DNA of 64,000 nt from Prevotella sp. UBA2809 (GTDB lineage Bacteria; Bacteroidota; Bacteroidia; Bacteroidales; Bacteroidaceae): assembly GCA_002351725.1 (NCBI GenBank), contig DEHD01000025.1, positions 238,524 to 302,523 on the forward strand, written 5' to 3'. The position numbers and the translations under genes are program-made. A model generated the notes under the pieces. The model was not told the origin of the DNA and ran no database searches. It saw nothing but the letters and a program-made list of their open reading frames with translations. Shown in pieces: positions 44,071-53,078 of the stretch; the stretch's first letter is position 1, and each line of letters starts with the position of its first letter.

Positions 44071-44266
44071 AATGCGCGGCATGCGGCGGTGCGGCGGTGC
44101 GGCATTTGGATTTTGCGTATAGCATGAGGTGAGGCATATATATCTATTTTAAATTATTATATATTATAATATATAATAATTATATATAACATAATAATCG
44201 AATTTGCCGCGGATATTGATTTTGCTAATGCCGCATCGCCGCACCGCCGCACCGCCGCGCGTCATT
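44071..44266. repeat. Large inverted repeat with A+T palindrome core
   Basis: The G+C-rich arms 44071-44106 and 44227-44266 (word GCGGCGGTGCGGCGGTGCGG, imperfectly matched) face each other across about 120 bases. At the centre, 44152-44181 is a perfect 30-base palindrome of A and T only. Confidence 0.7.
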
Positions 44267-44330
44267 TTAACATTTGGAATAAAAAACAGAATAATTCTAC
44301 AAAAGCCTTGTATATCTCAAGAAATTTTCG

Positions 44331-44338
44331 TACCTTTG
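44331..44338 (+). promoter_or_regulatory. -7 box for the barrel-protein gene
   Basis: TACCTTTG followed by CA, with TTG about 20 bases upstream. It gives a leader of about 290 bases to the ATG at 44639. Confidence 0.55.
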
Positions 44339-44382
44339 CATTGTCATAATGAGTGTCACAAAAATGGGTATTTAACGACAAA

Positions 44383-44446
44383 AATTGCGAGGATTAAATC
44401 TAGAATTTGCGCAACTTAAATCTAACAATTGCGACCATTAATAGCA
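44383..44446 (+). repeat. Three imperfect direct repeats in the leader
   Basis: Copies start at 44383 (AATTGCGAGGATTAAATCTA), 44404 (AATTTGCGCAACTTAAATCT) and 44427 (AATTGCGACCATTAATAG), spaced 21 and 23 bases. They lie downstream of the -7 box, so they would be transcribed. Confidence 0.5.
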
Positions 44447-44638
44447 TCTATATAGGCAGCAAAGATCTTCCCACGAAAATATTAGACAATACTATTCATT
44501 AAACATTAACCGTTAACCATCATTTTCTCACCTATTAGGTTTATTTAACATGTATTTTGTCAACTTTTGGCTCGCTCGTTCGTATATATATATGAATAGA
44601 TTACTTGAAGAAACTAAATTTATAGGATACAAAAAGGT

Positions 44639-46894
44639 ATGAAAAGACAAGCAGTACTGACTCTCGCGGCATTGTGCTCCATGGGCGCAATGGCTCAGAC
44701 AAAGGCGGACTCTCTTAGAGCCGACAGCATTTTTAAATCGCTTGAACTACAAGGGGTAGAGATTGTTAAGCAGAAAGCATTGGTGAAATCGGACATCGAC
44801 AAGATTACGTATAACATTGAGGATGATCCGGACTCGAAATCGAACTCGACATTAGAGATGCTACGTAAGGTGCCAATGGTGACAGTGGACGGCGAGGACA
44901 AGATACAGGTGAACGGATCGAGCTCGTTTAAGATTTACGTGAACAGCAAACCTAACCAGATGATGAGTAACAACCCGAGCGAGGTGCTGAAAAGCATGCC
45001 GGCAAGCAGCATTAAGCGAATAGAGGTGATAACAAACCCGGGGCCGAAATACGACGCTGAGGGCGTGGGAGGTATACTGAACATTATAACACACAGCAAG
45101 AGCATAGAGGGATATACTGCGACATTCAACGCTAACGCGGGCAACCAAGGTCTGGGCGGGGGCGTGTATGCCACTGTGAAGAGCGGAAAGCTGACAGTGA
45201 GCGCAAACATGGACTACAGCTACTACGACCGCCCTACAACCTACTCGGGGAGCACACGAAAGACAATAGGGAACATAACGGAATCGTCATCGAACATAGA
45301 GAGCGAGGGAACATCGAAATATCACGGCGACTCGAAATACGGCTCGATAGAGGCAAGCTACGAGATTGACTCGCTGAGACTGATAACGGCGGCTTTCGAC
45401 CTGTATGGGGGCAGCAGCACAAGCAACGGTGAGAGTTGGGCGCTGGCCACATCGCCGCTTACAGGAAACCAGCTGTACAGCTACAACACGCTGCGACACT
45501 CGAAAAGCAAATATGCGTATGTGGATGGCGGTATAGACTATCAGCGCACGTTTAAGACGGAGGAGAAGCTGTTTACGCTGTCGTACAGAATAGGCAGCGA
45601 GCCTGATGCAAGCGACTCACAGACGGATTATGCCGACCTGAGGGCTGCCGACGGATGGGAGAAGTTTATAGAACGACTGAAAAGGCAGCGCGACGACGGC
45701 AGCGAGAATACTGTGGAGCACACTTTCCAGGTGGACTACACCACGCCGTTTGCCAAGCATCACACCATAGAGACGGGACTGAAGTACATTCTGAGAAACA
45801 ACACATCGGAGGACGACAGATACGAGATGGACGTGATGGACTATGAGCACTCGTCGCACTACAAGCATCGCAACGACATTCTGGCGGCTTATCTGGGCTA
45901 CGGACTGAAGATAAAGAAGCTATCAGGACGACTGGGACTACGCTATGAGCACACGCTGCAGGATGTGGAGTATAAGTTAGGCCCCGGAACTGACTTCAGA
46001 CAGCACTTTAACGACCTGGTGCCATCGGCAAGCTTGGGATTAAAGCTGGGACAGACAACAAACCTGCGACTGGGATACAACATGCGAATATATCGCCCAA
46101 GCATATGGTATCTGAACCCGTATCTGGACGACTCTACGCCAACAAACATTAACCAGGGTAACCCTAACCTGGACAGCGAGAAGAGTCACAACATAAGCTT
46201 TACATTCAGCAAGTTCACACCAAAGTTCAACATCAACCTTACCACGCAGTACACGTTTACAAACAATAGCATTGAGAACGTGGTGAAGATGATGCGCGAC
46301 AATGACATACCGGGACTTAAGAACCCCACTGGCATGGATGTGCTATACACGAGCTACGAGAACATAGGCCGCAGTCAGAGCTTCAACCTGAACGCATACG
46401 TGAACTGGAACGCGAGCAAGAACACACGCGTGTATGTGAACAGCCGACTGAGATATACAGATATGAACGACGGTGGAACACTATCGAACAGCGGATGGGC
46501 GGCTTTTGCCTATGGTGGAGCTCAGCAGACGCTGCCTAAGGACTGGAACATATCGCTAAACTTCTACGCCTATACGCCAAGCATAATGCTACAGGGACGC
46601 GGAAGCAGCTATAGCAACTACACGCTATCGATACGGAAGTCGTGGATGAAAAAGCGACTGAACCTGACGCTTTCGGCATCGAACTTCCTGAAGAAGTACA
46701 AGACGTTTGACTACCAAACCACGGATACTTACTTCGAGGCGGCCAACTGGTCGAAGAGTGTGGCACAGCGATTCGCTGTAACCGTAAGCTATCGCATAGG
46801 TGAGCTGAAAGCCAGCGTGCGCAAGGCGGAGCGCTCTATCAGCAACGATGATGTGAAGAGCGGAGGCGGCAATAGCAGCGGCGGAGAAAAGTAA
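44639..46894 (+). CDS. Outer-membrane beta-barrel protein, TonB-receptor-like
   Basis: A 751-residue protein with signal peptide MKRQAVLTLAALCSMGAMA. A plug-like domain follows (about 35-165), with LEMLRKVPMVTVDGEDKIQV and IKRIEVITNPGPKYDAEGVG, then a long beta-barrel with alternating aromatic strands ending VSYRIGELKASV. It resembles the outer-membrane barrel family with a short plug; it lacks the N-terminal carboxypeptidase-like domain and is shorter than SusC. The C-terminal tail is serine/glycine rich. It is divergent from the mannan operon, but no SusD partner is present, so a role in mannan uptake is not shown. Confidence 0.85.
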   Translation: MKRQAVLTLAALCSMGAMAQTKADSLRADSIFKSLELQGVEIVKQKALVKSDIDKITYNIEDDPDSKSNSTLEMLRKVPMVTVDGEDKIQVNGSSSFKIYVNSKPNQMMSNNPSEVLKSMPASSIKRIEVITNPGPKYDAEGVGGILNIITHSKSIEGYTATFNANAGNQGLGGGVYATVKSGKLTVSANMDYSYYDRPTTYSGSTRKTIGNITESSSNIESEGTSKYHGDSKYGSIEASYEIDSLRLITAAFDLYGGSSTSNGESWALATSPLTGNQLYSYNTLRHSKSKYAYVDGGIDYQRTFKTEEKLFTLSYRIGSEPDASDSQTDYADLRAADGWEKFIERLKRQRDDGSENTVEHTFQVDYTTPFAKHHTIETGLKYILRNNTSEDDRYEMDVMDYEHSSHYKHRNDILAAYLGYGLKIKKLSGRLGLRYEHTLQDVEYKLGPGTDFRQHFNDLVPSASLGLKLGQTTNLRLGYNMRIYRPSIWYLNPYLDDSTPTNINQGNPNLDSEKSHNISFTFSKFTPKFNINLTTQYTFTNNSIENVVKMMRDNDIPGLKNPTGMDVLYTSYENIGRSQSFNLNAYVNWNASKNTRVYVNSRLRYTDMNDGGTLSNSGWAAFAYGGAQQTLPKDWNISLNFYAYTPSIMLQGRGSSYSNYTLSIRKSWMKKRLNLTLSASNFLKKYKTFDYQTTDTYFEAANWSKSVAQRFAVTVSYRIGELKASVRKAERSISNDDVKSGGGNSSGGEK

Positions 46895-46905
46895 ATGCAA
46901 AAATA

Positions 46906-46931
46906 AAGAGCTTGCCAATGGGCAAGCTCTT
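46906..46931. terminator. Bidirectional terminator
   Basis: AAGAGCTTGCC-AATG-GGCAAGCTCTT: a perfect 11-base stem and 4-base loop between convergent genes, with T-rich sequence following. Confidence 0.88.
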
Positions 46932-46952
46932 GTTGATATAGGGGTATCACGA

Positions 46953-47900
46953 TTAATTGGCTGCTACACGCTCAACGGTGAAGTCGGCGGCTGAGAACCA
47001 CTGCGAGTTAAATGGTCGGCCAGTGAACTTCGAGTCGGAAGTAACACCATATACGAGGGTATCGTTATCGTCGATAGTGATGGTAACAACCACCTTACTC
47101 CAACCATAACCATTACCCATATTGGCCTCCTTCTCGGCCGAACCGTCGAGGGCATTCTCCCAGATCTCACCCTCGGTATTACCATAGTGGGGAACCTCAA
47201 CGAGTTTCACGCCATACTTCTTACTGGTGGTGGTGGCAAAGATATAAACGCCAGAACCCTCGGCACGGGCTGCACACACAACACGATAGGTGCCAGGACC
47301 TACAGGCTGCTGCTTCTCGGCCTGATAAACCTGAGATTTATCGGGGCTCCAGGCATCGAGATAGCCTGCCAGAGGGTCGCCTGAATAGTGCTCGCCCTTG
47401 CGCACAAAGTTGTCGCCGCAGTTCTCGTGCTTGGTGAGATTCCAGCCATTCTTGCTCAGATAGGCCTTGCTGAAATCGTCCATCTGAACACCCATATAGG
47501 TGCTACGGTCTTCCTCGGCCTTAGTGAGGGCCTTGCGGTTTTCTTTTAAAATAGTATTGGTAGTGGGCAGCAATATCAGCAGCGAAACACAGAACACTGC
47601 CCACGAAGCGATACGCTCGATTTTAACAAACTGCTTGCTTACCAGCAGATAAACAGCCGACAGCAGGGTGAAGAACAGCGAAATAAGATAGGTAGTGAAC
47701 AAACCTGGTGAGTTCTTCTCGATATCAGCCAGACCCAAGCGCTCGAGGGTAAAAGGCAGCTCCATTCCCTCTGGAGCCAAACGGGCACCGATAACCTCGG
47801 CTGCCAGAAGAATCATTGGCACAGCCATAAAGGTACCAATTGTAATAAATACACTCTTAAAAATTTTCGAACATAAGTCGATAGTTGTACTTTTTTCCAT
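46953..47900 (-). CDS. Membrane protein with exported C-terminal domain, unknown
   Basis: A 315-residue protein I cannot place. Three membrane helices (about 15-36, 68-88 and 95-112) are followed by a charged linker and a C-terminal beta-rich domain (about 165-312). That domain has GTYRVVCAARAEGSGVYIFA and WSKVVVTITIDDNDTLVYGV, which look like jelly-roll or carbohydrate-binding strands. It starts 34 bases after the BadF-type kinase and is probably cotranscribed with it. A link to sugar sensing is inference. Confidence 0.7.
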   Translation of the reverse strand: MEKSTTIDLCSKIFKSVFITIGTFMAVPMILLAAEVIGARLAPEGMELPFTLERLGLADIEKNSPGLFTTYLISLFFTLLSAVYLLVSKQFVKIERIASWAVFCVSLLILLPTTNTILKENRKALTKAEEDRSTYMGVQMDDFSKAYLSKNGWNLTKHENCGDNFVRKGEHYSGDPLAGYLDAWSPDKSQVYQAEKQQPVGPGTYRVVCAARAEGSGVYIFATTTSKKYGVKLVEVPHYGNTEGEIWENALDGSAEKEANMGNGYGWSKVVVTITIDDNDTLVYGVTSDSKFTGRPFNSQWFSAADFTVERVAAN

Positions 47901-47934
47901 ATTACATTATAATATTAGTTCTCAAAAAAAATAA

Positions 47935-48780
47935 TCAGTTGCTATGATAAGCCACGAGGCCCTGAAGCGGGCTCTGCATAATGGTACCAACCTGATACCC
48001 CTGCATCTGGAGGATAAGCTTGAGCTGCTCCTGATAATACCAAGCTATGCTGCCCACGAACGACACAGGGAGGTCGCGACGGCCATAGCGCGAGAGGTGA
48101 TAGTTGCAGAAATCGTTAAAGGTGGTGTAGACCAGCTGGCGGATGCCCTCATCGTCGAGGTGACGATAAATGAACTCTGACAGCGAGGCAAGGAAACGAT
48201 TGGCCTGTGGCTGGCGATAAACTTTATTGATAATTTCGGACAATTGCATGCCCGTTTCACGCTCGAAAGCAGCCTTGATATTCTGCGAGAGAACACCTGT
48301 ATAGAGGTCGTGCAGAAGATGCTTGCCAAGAACGGCGCCACTACCCTCGTCGCCAAGGATATAGCCCAAGGCGGGGGTGTTGTGAACAATCTCCTTACCA
48401 TCGTAAACACACGAGTTTGCGCCCGTTCCAAGGATGCAGGCTATGCCGCTCTGGCCACCACAAAGGGCGCGACAAGCACCAAGCAGATCGCTATGAGCCT
48501 CGACGGTATGAGCTGAGGGGAACACCTGACGGATGAGACCCTCCATACGGTCCTCTACCTCAGGACGAACACCACTGCCATAAAAATATACAGCCTCAAT
48601 CTTGGTATCGCCCAACTGGGGCAGCAACTCGTGGTTGAAAACGGAGAGTATCTCGTTGTCGGACACATGAAAAGGATTGAGACCCACAGTGTGGACCTCT
48701 ATCTGAGGGGCTTCGCTACCTGGTTGGAAGCATACCCAATCCGTCTTTGTGCTACCACTATCAGCTATTAGAATCGCCAT
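47935..48780 (-). CDS. BadF/BadG-type kinase, N-acetylglucosamine-kinase-like
   Basis: A 281-residue ASKHA-fold protein. The phosphate loop is MAILIADSGSTKTDWVCFQP, with CILGTGANSCVYDGKEI and LGYILGDEGSGAVLGKHLLH after it, the pattern of human-NAGK-like and MurNAc kinases grouped with BadF ATPases. It probably phosphorylates an amino sugar from wall or host glycans; the substrate is not shown. Length is normal. A -7 box lies 31 bases upstream, divergent from the MscS-like gene. Confidence 0.82.
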   Translation of the reverse strand: MAILIADSGSTKTDWVCFQPGSEAPQIEVHTVGLNPFHVSDNEILSVFNHELLPQLGDTKIEAVYFYGSGVRPEVEDRMEGLIRQVFPSAHTVEAHSDLLGACRALCGGQSGIACILGTGANSCVYDGKEIVHNTPALGYILGDEGSGAVLGKHLLHDLYTGVLSQNIKAAFERETGMQLSEIINKVYRQPQANRFLASLSEFIYRHLDDEGIRQLVYTTFNDFCNYHLSRYGRRDLPVSFVGSIAWYYQEQLKLILQMQGYQVGTIMQSPLQGLVAYHSN

Positions 48781-48810
48781 TATCTACGTGTATTTAAGTG
48801 GATTTTGGTG

Positions 48811-48818
48811 CAAAAGTA
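48811..48818 (-). promoter_or_regulatory. -7 box for the BadF-type kinase operon
   Basis: Minus strand TACTTTTG followed by CA, about 31 bases before the start at 48780. Confidence 0.6.
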
Positions 48819-48882
48819 ACAAAAAATAAGCAAAAATCCAAAACTTATAGCAAGAAAATGCAGAAAATAAGAAAAAAAGCAC

Positions 48883-48890
48883 TAATTTTG
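48883..48890 (+). promoter_or_regulatory. -7 box for the MscS-like gene
   Basis: TAATTTTG followed by CA. An ATG at 48895 is too near to follow a leader; the ATG at 48925 fits better. Confidence 0.6.
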
Positions 48891-48924
48891 CACGATGTAT
48901 AAAGAAAACATCAGAGTAAAAGAT

Positions 48925-51279
48925 ATGAAGAGATTACTATTGGTTTGCACCTTTGCGCTGGCTCTTGTTATGGAAGCCGGAGCTGTGCTGAAAGAGAAAG
49001 ACCTGGAACAGACGCTGGGTATACTGCGTACTGAGCTGAAACAATATGACAACGAGCTGACACGCCGATCGGCCGTAAGAACCGACAGAACAAAGCGACT
49101 GATACAGCAGCTGATGGCTACTATGAAGCGTGCCGACCAGAATGCGCTGATGCTATACTCGCAGCAGCAGGACAATGTGTTCGACCTTACTTACGCTTGT
49201 CATGAGGCAACCCAGCAGTACCGCAACTTCCACCGACAGCAGCTGCCGTTTACAAGTTTCCTTGAGAAAACGGAGGGCGAAATAGCGAGATACGACAGCC
49301 TGATAAACCATCTGCAGGGAATACCTGTGCGCATAATGACAAAGTATGGCGCCGAGAATCGCGACTCGTGCTTGGTGATAGCACAGAGCATTCGTGGCAA
49401 GCTGGAGGACAATGCCAACACGCTGCGACGTAACATATATCTGTATACCAAGGCAGAGAACCGCTTGAGCGAGCTGAACGACTATGCCAACAAGCGCTAC
49501 GGAGAGATTCAGCAGAACATCTTTATAAACGGTGGTGACAGCTACCCCACCCTACTAAAGAACCTGAGCCGACGCTGGCAGCAGATGGGCGACAACCTGA
49601 AAAAGAAATACAGCTTTAATGCCAACGCCAACTCGCAATGGAGTGTGGAATGGATATTCGGTATGTTCCTTGGAATACTGTTCTATGTGATAGTGGCCAT
49701 CATACTGAATGCGCTTTTCTTTAAGTTTGTACTGCCCAAGAAGTTTAATACCGAGGAATTCCGCAAGAAGCGTGTGTGCATTATCATGGCCACTACCACC
49801 GTTACCTTTGCCATCATACAGGGATTGGTAATCAGCAACTCGAGTCAGAACTTCCTCATCATGGCATCAAGTCTGCTGGTAGAGTATTCGTGGCTGCTGG
49901 CAGTGATCCTGATATCGCTGTTACTACGCGTGAAAGGCGAACAGATAAAGAGCGCATTCCGCATCTATGCCCCACTGATAGCAGTGGGATTTGTGGTGAT
50001 AGGATGCCGCATCATTCTGATACCAAATGAACTTGTAAATCTGATACTGCCACCAATACTGCTGGCATGCGCCATCTGGCAGTGGATAGTGATACGACGC
50101 CACAACCAGAACATACCGCGAAGCGACATCTTCTACACTTACATATCGCTGATAGTGTTTGTAGCATCGGTGATATGCTCGATGATTGGCTACACGCTGT
50201 TTGCAGTTCAGCTTATCATCTGGTGGATCATGCAGCTGACGTGCATACTCACCATCAACTGTCTGAGTCGCTATCTGGAGATTTACGCCAAGCGTAAGCG
50301 ACTGATACAGAAGCCGATATCGCAGACGTGGGCCTACTATCTGGTAGAGAAGACCGTGATACCCATTCTGGGTGTACTCTCGGTGATGCTGAGTATATAC
50401 TGGGCTGCTAAGGTATTCAACCTCACGGATATGTGTATCAAGATATTCTTCCACCCGTTTATCAACATGGTGAATGCTCAGGGAGAAGCTACACTGACAG
50501 TATCTATCATCAAGCTTACGATGGTTATCAACTCGTGGTTCATCTTCCGATACGTATCAAAGACCATACTGGCATTCCTGAAGATGCACTACGAGATAAG
50601 CGACCCATCGACAGCAGCCAGCAAGGAGGTGATGGGACGAAACGTGATACAGGTACTGGTGTGGGGCGCATGGCTGATGTTCTCGCTCTCGCTGTTCAAC
50701 ATCAGTCTGGCTTGGCTGCTCGCCATATCAGGAGGTCTGTCTACAGGTATCGGTTTTGCATCGAAGGATATCATCGAAAACATCTACTATGGTGCTTCGC
50801 TTATGGCCGGACGCATAAAGGTGGGCGACTGGATTGACGTAGACGGAACAATGGGTAAGGTGGTTTCGATAAGCTACACTTCGACCGTGGTTGAATCGAT
50901 ACAGGGCGAGGTGATTACATTCCAGAACGCACAGCTGTTTGCTAAGAACTACAAGAACCTTACAAGGAATCACGGTTACGTGCTGGCTGCTGTACCATTT
51001 GGTGTGGCATACGGATCGAACCTCAAAGAGGTTATCAGCATGGTAGAAGAAGCCGTGAACAACCAGCGTCATCAGGCCATCGACCCAGAGAAACGCGCAA
51101 AGGTTGTGGTTACAGAGATGGCTGATTCGAGCGTGAACATGAAGCTTGTGGTATGGGCCGAGGCACCTAAGCGCACGATAGTGATAAGCGATATGCTGAA
51201 GCTGATATACGACACCCTGAATGAGCACAACATCAGCATCCCATTCCCACAAAGAGATATCCATTTGATTCAAAATTAA
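48925..51279 (+). CDS. MscS-family mechanosensitive channel, long form
   Basis: A 784-residue protein. The start at 48925 gives the signal peptide MKRLLLVCTFALALVMEAGA; a frame from 48895 adds ten residues before it. An exported coiled-coil domain (about 20-250) has HEATQQYRNFHRQQLPF. Many membrane helices (about 255-620) follow and end in the MscS pore helix LAISGGLSTGIGFASKDIIE with NIYYGASLMAGRIKVGDWID. The C-terminal cytoplasmic beta domain completes the fold. Such channels open under membrane tension to release solutes. The layout is closer to large MscS relatives than to small MscS. Confidence 0.88.
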   Translation: MKRLLLVCTFALALVMEAGAVLKEKDLEQTLGILRTELKQYDNELTRRSAVRTDRTKRLIQQLMATMKRADQNALMLYSQQQDNVFDLTYACHEATQQYRNFHRQQLPFTSFLEKTEGEIARYDSLINHLQGIPVRIMTKYGAENRDSCLVIAQSIRGKLEDNANTLRRNIYLYTKAENRLSELNDYANKRYGEIQQNIFINGGDSYPTLLKNLSRRWQQMGDNLKKKYSFNANANSQWSVEWIFGMFLGILFYVIVAIILNALFFKFVLPKKFNTEEFRKKRVCIIMATTTVTFAIIQGLVISNSSQNFLIMASSLLVEYSWLLAVILISLLLRVKGEQIKSAFRIYAPLIAVGFVVIGCRIILIPNELVNLILPPILLACAIWQWIVIRRHNQNIPRSDIFYTYISLIVFVASVICSMIGYTLFAVQLIIWWIMQLTCILTINCLSRYLEIYAKRKRLIQKPISQTWAYYLVEKTVIPILGVLSVMLSIYWAAKVFNLTDMCIKIFFHPFINMVNAQGEATLTVSIIKLTMVINSWFIFRYVSKTILAFLKMHYEISDPSTAASKEVMGRNVIQVLVWGAWLMFSLSLFNISLAWLLAISGGLSTGIGFASKDIIENIYYGASLMAGRIKVGDWIDVDGTMGKVVSISYTSTVVESIQGEVITFQNAQLFAKNYKNLTRNHGYVLAAVPFGVAYGSNLKEVISMVEEAVNNQRHQAIDPEKRAKVVVTEMADSSVNMKLVVWAEAPKRTIVISDMLKLIYDTLNEHNISIPFPQRDIHLIQN

Positions 51280-51320
51280 ATATTTTAAAAAAAATATTTG
51301 GCTGATTTGAATAAAATACG

Positions 51321-51328
51321 TATTTTTG
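51321..51328 (+). promoter_or_regulatory. -7 box for kdsA
   Basis: TATTTTTG followed by CA, ending 10 bases before the kdsA ATG at 51339, so the leader is very short. Confidence 0.65.
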
Positions 51329-51338
51329 CAGCGATAAT

Positions 51339-52106
51339 ATGAGCAATAAAACAACCATCATAGCAGGACCATGCGTCATAGAAAGTGCCGAACTACTCGA
51401 CACCGTGGCGCAGAAGTTGCTGGAAATAAACAAGCAACTGGGTACCGACATAATATTCAAAGCATCGTTCGACAAGGCTAACCGCACGTCGATAACTTCA
51501 TTCCGTGGCCCTGGTATTGACCGCGGACTGCAGATGCTTGCTGACGTGAAACAGAAGTACGGACTACGCATACTTACCGACATACACGAGAGTTGGCAGG
51601 CAAAGCCCGTAGGCGAGGTGTGCGACGTGATACAGATACCAGCATTCCTGTGTCGCCAGACCGACCTTATTGTGGCAGCTGCAAAGACAGGTGCAGTGGT
51701 AAACATAAAGAAGGCGCAGTTCCTTAGCGGTAAGGACATGGTTTACCCCGTGGGCAAGGCAAAGGATGCTGGTGCAAAGGAGGTGTGGCTTACTGAGCGT
51801 GGAAACATGATGGGATACAACAATCTGGTGGTTGACTTCCGCAACATACCTGACATGCTGGAGATAGTGCCCACAGTGATTATGGACTGCACGCACAGTG
51901 TTCAGCGTCCTGGTGGCAGCGACGGAAAGACGGGTGGCGATCGCCGCTTTGTGCCACAGATGGCGCTTGCAGCAAAGGCCTTCGGAGCCACGGGTTACTT
52001 CTTCGAGGTACACCCCAATCCCGATCAGGGCTTAAGCGACGCCGCCAACATGCTTGAGCTCAACAAGCTGCAATCGCTTGTTGAGAAACTAATCACTAAT
52101 GATTAA
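51339..52106 (+). CDS. kdsA: 3-deoxy-8-phosphooctulonate synthase
   Basis: A 255-residue TIM-barrel enzyme joining arabinose-5-phosphate and phosphoenolpyruvate to Kdo-8-phosphate for lipid A. Signatures: TIIAGPCVIESAELLDTVAQ, FKASFDKANRTSITSFRGPG, LTDIHESWQAKPVGEVCDVI, and the C-terminal FFEVHPNPDQGLSDAANML. The cysteine in AGPCVIES is the residue found in metal-dependent forms, but type cannot be settled by eye. It starts the Kdo operon. Confidence 0.95.
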   Translation: MSNKTTIIAGPCVIESAELLDTVAQKLLEINKQLGTDIIFKASFDKANRTSITSFRGPGIDRGLQMLADVKQKYGLRILTDIHESWQAKPVGEVCDVIQIPAFLCRQTDLIVAAAKTGAVVNIKKAQFLSGKDMVYPVGKAKDAGAKEVWLTERGNMMGYNNLVVDFRNIPDMLEIVPTVIMDCTHSVQRPGGSDGKTGGDRRFVPQMALAAKAFGATGYFFEVHPNPDQGLSDAANMLELNKLQSLVEKLITND

Positions 52107-52111
52107 TTTTA

Positions 52112-52130
52112 CCTACGGATTTTACGGATT
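52112..52130 (+). repeat. CCTACGGATT-type repeat directly before kdsD
   Basis: CCTACGGATTTTACGGATT abuts the kdsD ATG. The same words form an inverted pair at 62306-62382. It occupies the place where a ribosome site would be. Confidence 0.5.
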
Positions 52131-53078
52131 ATGAACGTTAGAGAAATCGCGATACAAGCTATAAAGGACGAGGCGGAGGCAGTGTTGGGGCTGATACCGC
52201 AGCTGGACGAGAGCTTCGACAAAGCTGTTGACCTGATACTGAACTGCAAAGGAAAAGTGATTGTGACAGGTGTGGGCAAAAGCGGCCACATTGGCGCGAA
52301 AATAGCTGCCACACTCTCGAGCACAGGAACACCTTCGTTCTTTACTAACCCTCTGGACGTGTTTCACGGCGACTTAGGCGTGATGACACAAGACGACGTG
52401 GTGCTGGCCATATCGAACTCGGGACAGACAGACGAGCTGCTGCGCTTTATACCTATGGTGCTGCACATGCAGATTCCCATAATCGGAATGAGCGGAAACC
52501 CAAAATCGCTGTTGGCTAAATACTCATCGTGCCACCTGAGCATCGCCGTTGAGAAAGAAGCATGCCCACTGAACTTAGCTCCAACAAGCTCGACAACAGC
52601 CACACTGGTGCTGGGCGACGCTTTGGCAATAGCACTGATGGAGCGCAGAAACTTCCAGCCACGCGACTTTGCACAGTTCCACCCAGGTGGAGAGCTGGGA
52701 AAGCGACTGCTGACAACGGCTCAGGACGTGATGCGAACAGAGGACATGCCTATACTGCCACCAGAGATGCACTTGGGCGAGGCAATCATTCTGGTGAGCA
52801 AAGCCAAGTTAGGTCTTGGCATAGCCATGGTAAACGACGAGATAGTTGGACTGATCACCGATGGCGACATTCGTCGCGCCATGGAGAAATGGCAGGCCGA
52901 ATTCTTCGACCGCACCGTGAGCGACATCATGACACGAACACCAAAGATGGTGAAACCAGAAACAAAGATTACAGAGATTCAACGAATCATGAACAAATAT
53001 AAGGTACACTCGGTACTGGTTACCGATGACGAGAAACATTTGTTGGGAGTAGTTGACCATTATTCTTGTATGATATGA
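52131..53078 (+). CDS. kdsD: Arabinose-5-phosphate isomerase
   Basis: A 315-residue KpsF/GutQ-type isomerase turning ribulose-5-phosphate into arabinose-5-phosphate for KdsA. SIS domain (about 35-170): VIVTGVGKSGHIGAKIAATL, STGTPSFFTNPLDVFHGDLG and AISNSGQTDELLRFI. Two CBS domains follow (about 205-315) with DVMRTEDMPILPPEMHL and IVGLITDGDIRRAME. It is 24 bases after kdsA and its stop overlaps the regulator start (ATGA at 53075). Confidence 0.95.
   Translation: MNVREIAIQAIKDEAEAVLGLIPQLDESFDKAVDLILNCKGKVIVTGVGKSGHIGAKIAATLSSTGTPSFFTNPLDVFHGDLGVMTQDDVVLAISNSGQTDELLRFIPMVLHMQIPIIGMSGNPKSLLAKYSSCHLSIAVEKEACPLNLAPTSSTTATLVLGDALAIALMERRNFQPRDFAQFHPGGELGKRLLTTAQDVMRTEDMPILPPEMHLGEAIILVSKAKLGLGIAMVNDEIVGLITDGDIRRAMEKWQAEFFDRTVSDIMTRTPKMVKPETKITEIQRIMNKYKVHSVLVTDDEKHLLGVVDHYSCMI

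Larger units (their letters stand above)
43954..44638. other. 685-base intergenic region with palindromes and divergent promoters
   Basis: No ORF of note. It holds the GH5 promoter (43997), an inverted-repeat structure (44071-44266) with a 30-base perfect palindrome at its core, the plus-strand promoter at 44331, and three direct repeats (44383-44446) in the roughly 290-base leader of the barrel-protein gene. The rest is A+T rich. Confidence 0.7.

Noticed and set aside
44071..44266. Replication origin or CRISPR-like array
   Set aside because: No DnaA-box set, no dnaA/dnaN neighbours, and no repeat-spacer pattern; the structure is an inverted repeat.
44639..46894. SusC-type TonB transporter
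   Set aside because: It is shorter, lacks the carboxypeptidase-like domain and has no SusD gene beside it.
53066..53075. TTG start for the propeller regulator at 53066
   Set aside because: The ATG at 53075 overlaps the kdsD stop as ATGA and gives a normal signal/anchor, so it is preferred.
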